NCBI GenBank assembly: GCA_022496185.1
Contig: WTXG01000245.1
Location: forward strand, 1 to 52,882
DNA length: 52,882 nt
Direction: 5' to 3'
From: Multifurca ochricompacta
Taxonomy: Eukaryota > Basidiomycota > Agaricomycetes > Russulales > Russulaceae
Program-made: the position numbers and the translations under genes
The notes under the pieces: model-generated
Seen by the model: the letters and a program-made list of their open reading frames with translations, nothing else
Databases searched by the model: none
What the model was told of the DNA's origin: nothing
Shown here: positions 23,658-34,682 of the stretch, one piece after another
Numbering within the stretch: the first letter of the stretch is position 1
Layout of the letters: each line of letters opens with the position of its first letter

Positions 23658-25454
23658 ATGCCACGCGCAGGTCCTTCACGCTCATCACAACGACAGACTT
23701 CGCAAATTCAGAACCCGACGCAATCGCAGCGCTACACACGCAGTCAGAGACATATCGTCGAGGAAGAGGAGGAGGAGGATGATGAAGAAGAGGCCGCCGT
23801 AGCCCCGAATTTAGAGGACGACGAGGAACCTGGTCCTGCGGAAGCCGGCACAGTACGTGCTGATATATTGAATGCTAAACCTCTGGCCAATTCCTGAACA
23901 CATCCACTCAACATGAGTAGGACGTGAAGAAACGTGCAATCGATTTGGTGAGGCTTGCGCTCTTCCAGGAGCAAAAACGCATGCCGCTACGCCGAGACGA
24001 AATCTCGAAAAAAGGTAAGCAGGTTTAATGTTTTTTTTTTTTCTTTTCTTTTGTCTACTGTAAGCTTATTAACGCCATGTAAAAAAACCTAATAAACCCA
24101 TAAAACACACACGCACACACGCACACGCAAGTGACGGGCTCGCAGCGTGGTGCTTTCAAAGCCATATTTGAGGAAGCACAAAAGATTTTGCGCAATACGT
24201 TTGGCATGGAGCTCGTCGAGTTGCCGACGCGAGCGGCTACCCATGATACCGCTGTTGGAACAGGGGGGAAGGAGAAATCCCATGAAATAACTGGGACCCA
24301 GAACGGAGAGGGGGGTGACAGACAGACGGTCACTGGGCTCAAGAAAAAAGGTACTGTCCTCATTCTCATTCTTTTGCTCCCCTGTTAGCCCGTCGTCGTT
24401 GTCAACGGACTTCTCGCTTCCCCCCCCCCCCCCTTTTTTTTTCCGAGTCTTGTTTCGGACGCTCGTTAAGTTGTCCGTTTTTTAATTTGGCTTTAGCTAT
24501 CGTACAGGGCTCTAAGACGTACATCCTACGCTCGACGCTCGACCCCGTGCTCATTGAGCGCGCCGCACTGACGAACAAACCCATCATCGAGTCGGAGGCT
24601 GCAGAGATGCCGGACGACGTCGATGATACCGAACCTGGTGCACGCACGTACGGTAGTCTCATTGCGTGGAACAGCTCAGATCAGCTCGCAGCCCTCGGCA
24701 TCCTACACGTCATCCTCACACTCATCCTTGTGAACGGCAAAGTCATCAGCGACAGTTCGTCTCATCCCCCTCCCCCCCTAATCCACCATCCATTTTCTTT
24801 TCTCCCTCCTTTCTAGTTATTTTACTCCGCCTCACTTATGGAAGAGGAAGCTTAATTATGCTTACGTTTTGTACAGTGGACCTCCGGATGTTTCTCCGTC
24901 GTTTGCGTCTTCGCCCCCCAACACAACTCGCGCTTCCCACGCATACACCACACCGCATGCTCACCCTCGACGCATACCTCCTCCAACTCCAACGCCAAGG
25001 CTACCTCGACCGATCTCGCCTTGGGGCAACGAGTGGCGGAGGAGGGACCGGCGGTGGGACAGGGACCGGAGCCCCGCAAAAGCGCGGTCGCGGTCGTGGA
25101 GGTGGTGGTGGTAGCGGGGCGGCGCAGCAAGGTGGAGGAGGTGGAGAGGAAAATGATGTAGCTTGGGAGTGGCGCTGGGGTCCACGCGCAGCGGCAGAGA
25201 TCGGTGAGGCGGCCGTTGCGCAGTTCGTGGCTGAGTTTATGGCGGAGCGAGCGAGCCGCGCAGGAAGTGGTGGCGACGGTGCGAGTGGTAATGGAGAGGG
25301 TGGTGGTGGTGGTGGAGATGGTGAGGGAAGTGACGAAGATGTTGGTAGGCGCAAGACGAAGGCTTATCGTGAGGATGCTCGGAAGCGCCTTGCGGCATTG
25401 TTAAGGAGTGTTGAGCGTGCGGCGGGTGGGGAACTTGCTGGCGTGTCCGTGTAG
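23658..25454 (+). CDS. NSE3: Nse3-like MAGE protein of the Smc5/6 complex
   Basis: Subunit of the Smc5/6 DNA-repair complex, where Nse3 pairs with Nse1 and Nse4. Five exons. Start MPRAGPSRSSQRQ; an acidic N-terminal stretch (EEEEEEDDEEE); then a MAGE homology domain: DVKKRAIDLVRLALFQEQKR, RRDEISKK, GAFKAIFEEAQKILRNTFGM, ELVELPTRA, SKTYILRSTLDP, WNSSDQLAALGILHVILTLI, LRMFLRRLRL, DAYLLQLQRQGYLDRS. Exon 1 is 23658-23852 and exon 2 starts at 23921; all junctions have GT-AG and keep frame. The C-terminal wing carries an unusually long glycine/arginine-rich insert (GRGRGGGGGSG, then glutamate/glycine runs) before WEWRWGPRAAAEIGEAAV. The intron before exon 3 carries a CA-rich microsatellite. Confidence 0.88.
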
Positions 25455-26807
25455 TGTTTTTTTTTTTATCACATCGACCAACTTGGGATTCTGTATCGGT
25501 CGTTATGCTTCAGTACAGTACTCTAGGAAGGATTTTTTGTAGGAATTAATTACGTGTATTGTAGGTTTTCAATCACATGGTTGTCCGTGCAAACCCATTC
25601 GTGGTTTCCATCGTACCAGTTGAAACTGTCGGAAATGGATCAATATGGCCAGGTCGGATCAATCGCTAAGTGTGCGGTACTAACAAGCGAGTTGTGTGTT
25701 GTGCAGTAGCACGCGGACTGCGTTTCACCTTCCTGTGAATAGTTTGATACCTTACTTGATTAGACACAATCCTTCTGTTACGTTTGAAGCTCAGTTCGCT
25801 GGTCCAAAGTCTAATAGTTCAGGAGGCAAAGCAGTTACTCAGCACGCAGCTCAAGTAAAGAGAAGAGAGGGTGATATTCCGGGTCACAGAGCTACGTAGA
25901 TCACAAAAGCTCAAGACTAAGGAATATAGTTTGAGCGTATGGCAACTTAAATAGGCGTGAAAGAGGATGACGTTATTATGTTAAGGGTGCTGCTAAGGTT
26001 GAGGCTAGTAAGAGTAAAGGAGGAGAAAAAGTCGTACGTTGCAGTATCGTACGTTTCTAACTGTATAGCATAGGGAAAGGTATCATATCAGGTATTGTAA
26101 CACCTTCTCTGTCTTGGTTACTATAAGCACACTCATTTACAGTATTTAAAGGATGCTTTTACTGTACAGTTCACTTCAGTTCTGACCAACATAACTGAAG
26201 TGAGTATTTTGTTATCTTATCTTTACCTATGTAGCTAACGCGTACTAGTTATAACTACCATTCCAGGTAAAGACTAATATTATCAGTTCTGACCAACATA
26301 ACTGAATTATAACTACCATTCTAGGTAGTTTGGATTATCTAACCTCAGGCTGCGTTCATTAGAAACACCATGCCAAATGGGATGATGACAGATGACTGGT
26401 ATACCTGTGTGCATGTACAAGCCAAGCAGATTTACTACCACTGCTGCTACCGAGTTTCATAAATAATATCAACATTTCTCTTTAATAGGAACTTTGTCGA
26501 CCCGACTCATAGCGAGTTGTGCTCGCAGTGCGGAGAGCATTCAAGCTGTATTGAAGGATTGAGGATTGTGCAGATTAAACTGCCCAAATGGTCAAAAACC
26601 CGGGAAGTCATGGACATTTATTGTGAGAGGAGAGGGGATTACTGCCACCAATCCAACAAAAGAAATGGGGGGGGGGGGGTTTACCATTTTAAAGAGTAGG
26701 GAGACGCGAATATCATCTGGTGAACGGTTAAAGCAAAAAATCAGCAGACCAATACTCCACGACCACTACATATTCTCATTTCTCCCGCCTCTTTATAATA
26801 ATTATGT
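25455..26807. other. Intergenic with a duplicated regulatory-like module
   Basis: No gene recognised. It contains the repeat module at 26176-26327 and a run of ten G near 26668. The region separates the convergent NSE3 and P450 C genes. Confidence 0.5.
26176..26327. repeat. Tandem module with inverted-repeat box
   Basis: A 24-base string (26176-26199 and 26283-26306) occurs twice without a mismatch; its core is bounded by TTCAGTT and AACTGAA in inverted orientation. Each copy is followed by ATAACTACCATTCYAGGTA (26251-26269 and 26309-26327). Related sequence lies at about 34880-34950 and 42615-42680, where it continues into AGCTAAAACCCTTTTTTACAG. A TATA-like string precedes the last two, so these may be LTR remnants. 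Confidence 0.6.
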
Positions 26808-28911
26808 TTATTCAAGCACTGTTGCGTCGACCAAAGCCTCAGCTGCAGCCGACCGAGGGCGAATATCAGCAACAAACTCCTCAGGATAGCTATCAAAATC
26901 AAGTCAGCCCCCTCCCCCAACCCCAAGTTATGTATGGAAGTGAATGAAAACAACGAACGATATAATCCCAGAAGTGTACACCCCTTTGGGAGGTTGTCCT
27001 TCACAGGCAGGATATCAAACGTTGCGAGAACATTCGCGATACCTGCCCAGAGGCTTTCCCGTGCCATGAAACGACCTTGACAGATGCGTCGCCCGTAACC
27101 AAAGGCAACTTCTGGGAATGGCGGGGGATCTGGAACGAGCCAGCGCTCAGGAAGGAATCGATCCGGTTCGGGGAAAATAACAGGGTCACGCATGATGCTC
27201 CTGCGCCGTGTTAAGAGAGGAAGAAGGAATTAAAGAAGTGGACAAAAATCGATAAACGCACCATACATTTGGCATGATTGTCGAACCAGCAGGAATTAAA
27301 TGGCCTTCATAGACGTCATCCTCCATAACGCGGTGAGCGACACCTAAAAAGGCGGTACTATCAACTTAAACTAGCAGTCAACATTTCAGGTGCTGAACGC
27401 ACCGAGTGGGGTAACGGGATGCCAACGCAACACTTCCTTCAGAATCGCATTCACGTACGGAAGGTCATCAAAGTCCGAGAAATCTGGAAGACGAGATCCA
27501 CAGGTAACCGAATCAACCTCCGCTTGAGCTTTGCATTGCACCTCGGGATACAAAATCATTGCCAGGAAGAATGTACTCAGTGATGACAATGTCTGTTCAT
27601 CAGAATATTAGCCAGGACTTATTTCGTCGTAATTCTCACTCACCGTGTCGGAACCTGCTATATAAATGGACCCTGGTACGGCCTTTGTTACCCATATGTC
27701 TTCTTTGGTTGGATTTTCACCAAGTTGGAAGATCATGGTTGCAGTAACAGAAGGAGGAGCCTTTCCGGCGGCCTAAACAAAGGATAAATATAGATATAAT
27801 AATGCAAACTACCCAATGCGCTGACAAGGGCCTCCTGGACTTCGGCATGCGGAATTCCTATCGCACGATCGACGGCTGGGAGCCACTTGCGGGCCTCTTC
27901 CTTAAATCCCGCGCCAGGAAACCAGCTCGGCATATATACCACTGTAAATATTTCAGTTATTATCTGCTTGATCCCTCAGAGCGGACTAAAACAGTTACAC
28001 CAAGGTACCATATCCAGAAGTAAAGCCAACCGGCTCGAGGACGCCAGCGAGAAACCTTCGAGTACCCTCTCTGCGGCCCCTACGTAAGGATCACCTTCAG
28101 GTTGTACATTGATTCCATATGCAATCGATAAAATGATCTGCCCAGTCATACTTTCCTTTACGGATCAGAACCGCGTTCCTCTGCTGACATTGTAGCAGTA
28201 CTTACAGTCTAAGGTGTTGAGAGAAGTTATCAGGACTTGAAATTAAATTGCGCAGCAAACGTTGAACTGCTTGCATCTCGAGCGGCCTATAGGCCTTTGA
28301 TGTCGTAGCATCGAAGTGAGCATGGAAAGCACGTCACTGACGGCGCCATTGATCTCCGTATGGGAGGAAGACGTGATTAAAGTGAAACCCCATGCTTGGA
28401 ATTTCAGTGAGATCAAAAGAGCGCACGACTCGATTGACAGTGACGACACATACATTTCGAACACGGTAAATCGTGGCCTGGAATATGTCATCAAGAACAC
28501 TTTGAACAGTCTAGCGCTGAAAGAGATGAAACAATCATACCTGTCAGAATAGATCGATGACCGTTTATCAAGTAGCTCGTTTGCAGCTTTTGCTGAATTC
28601 AAGATAATTATGTGCGACCCTAGCACATCTGCATGTACCACATCAGAACCTAAACTAGGTTGTGAGGACGAGAACGAGCACTGCACAACAATATTATCAT
28701 TTATGTGCTTACCTGACTCTTCTGACCACTTCTTGTATGTGACCCACCCATCTTTAGAGGGCATGTCGAGTAGATTACCGATGAATGGTAAGCGCCTAGG
28801 ACCTGGAGGATATTTCTTGTGATGGCGGCGCGAGAAGGTTGTGACGAGTGACAGGCTAATGAGAAGAATCGCAAATGCTAAGAGAGCATCTAACTGAATG
28901 TGGTCGAGCAT
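26808..28911 (-). pseudogene. Cytochrome P450 C, nonsense codon in the C-helix
   Basis: Start at MLDHIQLDALLAFAILL, then YPPGPRRLP and an exon 2 nearly identical to B. In the C-helix exon the frame reads HVFLPYGDQWRRQ followed by TGA (28336-28334) and RAFHAHFDATTSKAYRP. P450 B has CGA at this codon, so a single C-to-T change made the stop. Downstream exons remain open: I-helix exon, KEVLRWHP, ERW, heme loop FGYGRRICQG, last exon YPEEFVADIRPRSAAAEALV, stop at 26808. The mutation looks recent, since little else has decayed. A sequencing error is possible but less likely for a substitution. Confidence 0.8.
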
Positions 28912-29690
28912 TGTGTGAGAGATGGATTGCAAGAAACGGGGGGAAATAATGGCCCTTATCAACTATGCCGAGCAGCACTACGAGCAGTGCTATTATAGCG
29001 ATATCTCAGGCAAATGCCGTGGCCATCTGACTGTATACGGCATTCGCTGAGCGTATCTTATACTCTAGAATATCTGTGGAACAAAAGGTAATATGTCAGT
29101 AGCTTTGACATGACTGTGGTTCACAAAGAGGGGACATGAATTCCGGTTATTGCAGAAGGTGGAGCCGGACTCGCGGCCCGGCTCGAGGTCACCCAACATG
29201 TTCATGATACTGATAATATAAGATAAATAATCACAAGACCATCTTTGTGCCGACAGTGCTGAGCCTAACTAAATGCAGCAAGCTATCCCGACCTTTTTTT
29301 CGGATGGATGACAACAACCCCCATCTCTGCCTTGTTGGATCTCGCAGATATTAAATGAAGCGTAGCAAAAGAAGAGAGAGTGCCGCATATTTAAAAAAAA
29401 ACATCAAAACTTCTCTACCCTCTTTAAAGCCTTGAACCTCGTCAGATTACTCTTTTCCTCGGTTCCTATGATACTCGTCTTCCACGGGGAAGTATAACAG
29501 AGGTCTCAGACAGTAAAGGTTTAGCATGATAGACTACTGATCACGGTCAAGGTCACTCCCACTAAATTGGGTAAAGTCAATAATAACAATTAATTCACTG
29601 CAACATCAGCTAGCTCGCTTCTCTAGTTCGGCTGCCTTTGTTTGTATCGCCACGTAGTCTGACTAGGTCGCTTGGATGGCATCCCTCACA
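28912..29690. other. Divergent upstream region between P450 C and D
   Basis: About 28920-29010 is shared with the P450 B upstream region. The piece before 29690 (GGCATCCCTCACAATGCTCGA) is shared with P450 E. The middle holds no feature I can support. Confidence 0.5.
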
Positions 29691-31775
29691 ATGCTCGACC
29701 TCATTCGATTAGATGCTCTCTTAGCACCTGCGATTCTCCTTATTAGCCTGTCACTCGTCACAACCTTCTCGCGCCGCCATCACAAGAAATATCCTCCAGG
29801 TCCTAGGCGCTTACCATTCATCGGTAATCTACTCGACATGCCCTCTAAAGATGGGTGGATCACATACAAGAAGTGGTCAGAAGAGTCAGGTAAGCACATA
29901 AATGATAATATTGTTGTGCAGTGCTCGTTCTCGTCCTCACAACCTAGTTTAGGTTCTGATGTGGTACATGCAGATGTGTTGGGATCGCATATAATTATCT
30001 TGAATTCAGCAAAAGCTGAAAACGAGCTACTTGAGAAACGCTCATCCATTTATTCCGATAGGTATGACTTCATAAACTTAAGATAGTTTCCAATATATTG
30101 ACGACATGATGTCAGGCCGCGATTTATCGCTTTCCAACTGTACGTATATTTATCATCAGTTGCAGGTTCTCTTGTTCTCACAGAATTATCAAGCATGGGA
30201 ATGGACTTCAATCACGGCCTTCTCCCGTATGGAGATAGTTGGCGCCGTCTGCGACGTGCTTTCCATGCTCACTTCGATGCTACGACATCAAAAACATACA
30301 GGCCACTCGAGATACAGGCAGTTCAAGGTTTGCTGCGCAACTTAATGTCAAGTCCTGATAACTTCTCTCAGCACCTTAAACAGTAAGTGTAGTTATGATG
30401 CCAATCGATGATTATTGTGTAGACGCATAAGAGAAAGCATGACTGGGAAAATTATCGTATCTATTGCATACGGAATTGATGTGCGGCCGGAAGGTGATCT
30501 ATACGTAGAGGGAGCTGAGAGGGTACTCGAAGGCGTCTCACTAGTGTCATCAAACCCCGGGCCTTGCTTCTGGATATGGTACCTTGGTGTAACTTTTCTG
30601 ATTCGTTCTCGAGAAGTAAGCCGATGTCTGAATTATTATTTATGCAGTGATACACATGCCAAGCTGGTTTCCTGGAGCTGGTTTCAAGCACGAGGCACAA
30701 AAGTGGCTTCCAGTTATGGCTAGTATGATAGAAACGCCTTATTCCGAAGTCAAGGCGGCCCTTGTCAGTGCAATGGATAGCTTGCGTTCTTATCCCTATA
30801 TTATCCTCTTTTTTAGGCAGCAGGAATGGAAACTCCTTCTGTTGCCGCAACCATGATCTCCCAACTTGGTGAAAGTCCAACCGAAGAAGACATATGGTTA
30901 ACAAAGGCCGTACCAGGAGTCATGTATCTCACAGGTGCCGACACGGTGAGTGATTATAATGACGAAACCATTCCTGGCTAATATTCTGATGAACAGACAA
31001 TGTCATCACTGAGTACATTTGTTCTGGCAATGATTTTGTATCCCGAAGTGCAACGCAAAGCTCAAGCGGAGGTTGATTCGGTTACCCGTGGATCTCGTCT
31101 TCCAGATTTCTCGGACTTTGATGAACTTCCGTATGTAAATGCGATTCTGAAGGAAGTGTTGCGTTGGCATCCTGTTGCCCCACTTGGTGCGTTCATTTCT
31201 TGAGACGTAAACGTCAGTTTATTTTGACGATACTGCCTTTTTTAGGTCTCCCTCACCGAGTTATGGAGGATGACGTCTATGAAGGCCATTTTATTCCCGC
31301 TGGTTCGACAATCATGGCGAATGTGTGGTGTGTTACTAGATCCGTCTACTCTCCTTTTACTTCTCTTAACTTTCCCCAGGGCCATGATGCACGACCCTGT
31401 TATTTTCCCTGAACCGAATCGATTCCTTCCCGAGCGCTGGCTCGTTCCAGATCCCCCGCCATTCCCAGAAGTTGTATTTGGTTCTGGGCGACGTATCTGT
31501 CAAGGTCAATACATGGCACGTGACAGCATCTGGGCAGCTATTGTGAACGTTCTCGCAACATTTGACATCTCGTCTGTGAAGGGCAATCCGCCCAAGGAGA
31601 TATATTCTTCTGGGGTCGTGTCGTTCGTTATTTTCATTTCCCTCTATGCATGATCCAAAGGAACTTGATCTCCCCTGATTGATATAGCTATCCTGAAGCG
31701 TTTGTTGCCGATATTCGTCCTCGGTCGGATGTAGCTGCGGCGTTAGTCCGCGCAACGGGGTTTGAATCGACATAA
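29691..31775 (+). CDS. Cytochrome P450 D, mosaic, one apparent frameshift
   Basis: Start at MLDLIRLDALLAPAILL (an ATG five codons upstream is also possible). Motifs: YPPGPRRLP, LLPYGDSWRRLRRAFHAHF, I-helix GADT, KEVLRWHP, PERW, heme loop FGSGRRICQG, last exon YPEAFVADIRPRSDVAAALV, stop at 31775. Near 30555 the exon reads SSNPGPCFWIWYLG where the paralogues keep a frame ending LLLDMIPW; one C is missing from a C run. Otherwise all exons are open. Exon 1, intron 1 and the start of exon 2 are essentially identical to B and C, while the region before the start and everything after about 30040 follow P450 E. Confidence 0.82.
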
Positions 31776-31875
31776 TAGTGATAAAGCGGAGTAGTAAGTT
31801 GAAGCTCAAATGGCGAGTCTATGTATCTGTCTGCTACAAATTTTGACTGGTCTCGATGGCTAGATTGACTGCTTT

Positions 31876-32069
31876 AATCTACAGGACAGGCATGGGTCCG
31901 ACAAACTTCACAAGCGTCAAATGACATGTTTTTTATAGGTGTGGAGCTGCGGTGTTCACTTCCCGAAAGAAAGATCCTTCTTCAACAGGGTTGTTTCAGA
32001 TAGTGTAGTCCTAGGATAAGGGTCTCTGGAGTTAGGTAAGGTACTGGGATTTGTAATATTGTGAGACGA
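31876..32069 (-). pseudogene. FunK1 kinase 5' fragment with internal deletion
   Basis: The minus strand matches the N-terminal exon and upstream region of the FunK1 gene (49460-49670) and the left-edge copy. The start codon is ATT instead of ATG (32057-32055), the frame hits a stop after KKDLSFGK, and a deletion joins CCCATGCCTGTCC directly to the string GTAGATTAAAG, which lies about 150 bases further on in the intact gene. Its place after P450 D mirrors FunK1 after P450 E, marking a duplicated pair. Confidence 0.8.
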
Positions 32070-32211
32070 TGAGAGGTTGCTTGGGAATCACTCACTGTTA
32101 ATAAGGTTATCTACACATCTGAGTTTGACTGACTATAACCTGTCGCCAAACCAACAACAGGCCAAGTGAACGCAAACGCGTGCGATCACGTGACACGACG
32201 CCTTCGCTGCG

Positions 32212-32700
32212 TAGTGTTGCGGAAAATATTCGAGGCCATTAATTTACTGGTAATTTACTCGGTGAAAAATCACGTGATACTTTCACGTGATGATTTCAAA
32301 TTATAATTCCATCTTGTCATACGGGCAATCTCTCTGGACACCATTTGTGCATGCTCCATGAATGTCACTCCAGTACACATACGCGAGACCTAGATGACAC
32401 GACTTTACTCTCGTCCTCCAAGCCGTTTCACCCACTCCGCCAGCGCACTTTAAAGCGCCAGTCAGCGTACTATTAGAGATGGATCCCGAGTTTATTACGC
32501 GCTTCAGGGTGTGTCCCAAATTGCGCGGCTACTACGGGACAGATTAAGACGGGCACAGAATTTTGATGCTCATATATTAGTCACGTTGGCACGTGACCCG
32601 GTAAATTACTACCTCCCACAGCGGCCCAGTAGTAAATTACCGGTAATTTACTGGTAAATATTGGGTTGGTAAAAAAGTACCTATTTTTTCCGCAACCCTA
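32212..32700. mobile_element. hAT-type MITE with 8-base target duplication
   Basis: A 489-base element without a coding region is flanked on both sides by TCGCTGCG (32204-32211 and 32701-32708). Its ends are inverted repeats: TAGTGTTGCGGAAAATA on the left, and TAGGGTTGCGGAAAAAATA read inward from the right. Eight-base target duplications with TAG-type ends are typical of the hAT superfamily. Inside are several TAATTTACTGGTAA-like motifs in both orientations and two CACGTGA boxes facing each other (32269-32291). It is inserted in the upstream region of the FunK1 fragment. Confidence 0.85.
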
Positions 32701-32708
32701 TCGCTGCG

Positions 32709-33465
32709 CCAACAGAGGATTCACGTCTACCTTACTATCACTGGCACCCGCCCCCATCATGATGCGCAAAACCCAAGAACCGGAAATTTCCTTAATCGAA
32801 AGCGCTATGTGTTTACTGGACCGGCAGAAGCAAAGTAGGACTGCTGTTCCCTACAGGACATGTGGCAGTATTAACTCATACTTCATTTGAACGGGATATC
32901 GGAATTCTTTTTCTTGGTCTTTTTTTTACAAATGAACTCCTCAAGACATTGGAGAATTTGATCTTCTGTAAAGTTGCCGACCGCAATCGGCTGTGTTGGT
33001 GGGGCAAACAGTTACAACTCTTTCTTCAGCTGGCTTCAATGGGGCCACTACACCACCGAAAACGGCAAGATGTGAACTGTTCGGGGTCAAATATAAGGCC
33101 AGAGCTGCCAGCGAGAGCTCGCAGTTTGATTCCACAGCGGAGATAACCAGCACTAGCGTTAGTCTGGGCTCATCTTTTTGGGATCCTTTTTTATTTCTTT
33201 TTGCTGGTTGTAATTGTAAAGTTGTATGGCACTATAGGGTGTAATTAAGCACGGCTACGCGGCGGTGCAGGTGATGGTAGCGTGCGGCACTCTAAAAAGA
33301 TATCAAACTCGATATTACGACTTGATCCTTTTACTACAGAGGAAAGGGGCCCTCCTCTACGTAACGAGGGCATGGCCCATGATAGTAAAGTTAAAAGTAC
33401 AAGAAGAAATCTATTTCTTTTCTTTGCCTATTTCTTCTCTCGAGCTTCACGTCCAAAAAGTATTT
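32709..33465. other. Intergenic, no gene recognised
   Basis: It begins with the continuation of the FunK1 upstream region (GTCTACCTTACT, as at 49906). Open frames at 32993-33244 and 33265-33465 have no recognisable family; the latter partly overlaps the hydrolase 3' exon in another frame. Confidence 0.4.
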
Positions 33466-34682
33466 TCAGTCATCAGAAACCAAGAGCTTCAGCGTTCGCT
33501 CGGGCTCATCCCAGTGAGCCTTCACTCAGCGTTAGAAGAGAGATTACTCAGGGTGATAACAATTCACTTACACAATGATTCGCACCGTTCATGCGCACAA
33601 TGGAATGCTTCCTTACCAGCTTCCCCAACTGCCTCGCCGTCTCTGTTTCCGCAATAAAAGACTGGATGCCCGAGATGATTGGCCAGACAGAGCGGTCGCA
33701 CCAAAAATAGCGGAATTCTACATTGGACCATCCTTCCCCAGTACCATCAGGCACGAAAAGTGCAGTCATGCGAAGTCGCGCGAAGAGCCCGTTCTTGGAA
33801 CCATTTTGGAGAAGCAACATATCGACTCCATCAGACAACGAAGGCGGTACGCAGATCGCCATCCCAATGTCTTCAACTGACATTACAAGAATTGTAGGAC
33901 GAGGGTCGTCCAACGCAGTACGTGACAGTGTTTCCAGCGTCTCACCGTGCGCATAATAACCTGTGGCCCACAATGGAAACGTTTTCATTCCCTCGTCCAG
34001 AGAGATAGATGGGTCATTGAATGGGTAGTAATATCCATCAGGGGCAGGATAACCCAAGGCAATCGACGGAGGATCTGGAAAGGTCCATTGCCATGTCAGG
34101 GCGATTTTGCCATGGTCTCACCACCTCATAGTCACCGAGACGCACCATACACAATGACCCGGCGGATGTACCTGCTTAGCTCAATTTCATCTGCCTCGAA
34201 AGTGGGAGCGTAAGTGAGGAACGCCGTCATGAATGCAGCGCCGAGTGACCAGCCCGCCAGAATGATGCTATTCGTAAGTAGATCCTCTGACCTCACGAGC
34301 TCGCAAAGGAAGTCGTAAAGCTCTTTAGTACGTGCTTTCATGAAGAGGTTAGCGTTCTCTGATGCCTCTGGGGTGTCATGGGTTGCCGAAGCAATCAAAG
34401 CGTGATCCTGATCACTGAATGGATCGGAACCTGGATATTCACGTCTGTTGATGAGAATAATACGTGCGCCAACGTTTTTTGCAAGTGGAAACAAGTGCTT
34501 GAAAAACCCTAGGTTGTAAAGAGACTTGAACCAAGGAGGGTCAAGAGAGTGAAGAACCTACCTGCGGTCGCTGAGAGACCATGTAACATGACCAGTGTAG
34601 AATAATCTTTTCGGTTGGCGAATGGAGGACCAGTGTCTAGGAAAGCAAAGACACCGAGCTTTTTCCAGTTATCGTTTGACAT
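33466..34682 (-). CDS. Alpha/beta hydrolase
   Basis: Serine hydrolase-type protein of the alpha/beta fold, probably cytosolic; substrate unknown. Start chosen at MSNDNWKKLG because the family begins close to the first strand (LVMLHGLSATAG, with the HG oxyanion motif). Exons: the first ends in ATAG, the second holds FPLAKNVGARIILINRREYPGSD and the nucleophile elbow GWSLGAAF, a donor GTGCGT then joins VIVY to DPPSIALGYPAPDGYYYPF, and a last intron (GTAAGT) joins GANHC to AHWDEPERTLKLLVSDD, supplying the probable catalytic histidine and the stop at 33466. Reading through that intron would give a false end at 33548. Such hydrolases are common beside P450s in basidiomycetes, so a metabolic link is possible but unproven. 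Confidence 0.82.

Noticed and set aside
24852..25354. Minus-strand proline-rich ORFs opposite NSE3
   Set aside because: Produced by the glycine-rich coding strand read backwards.
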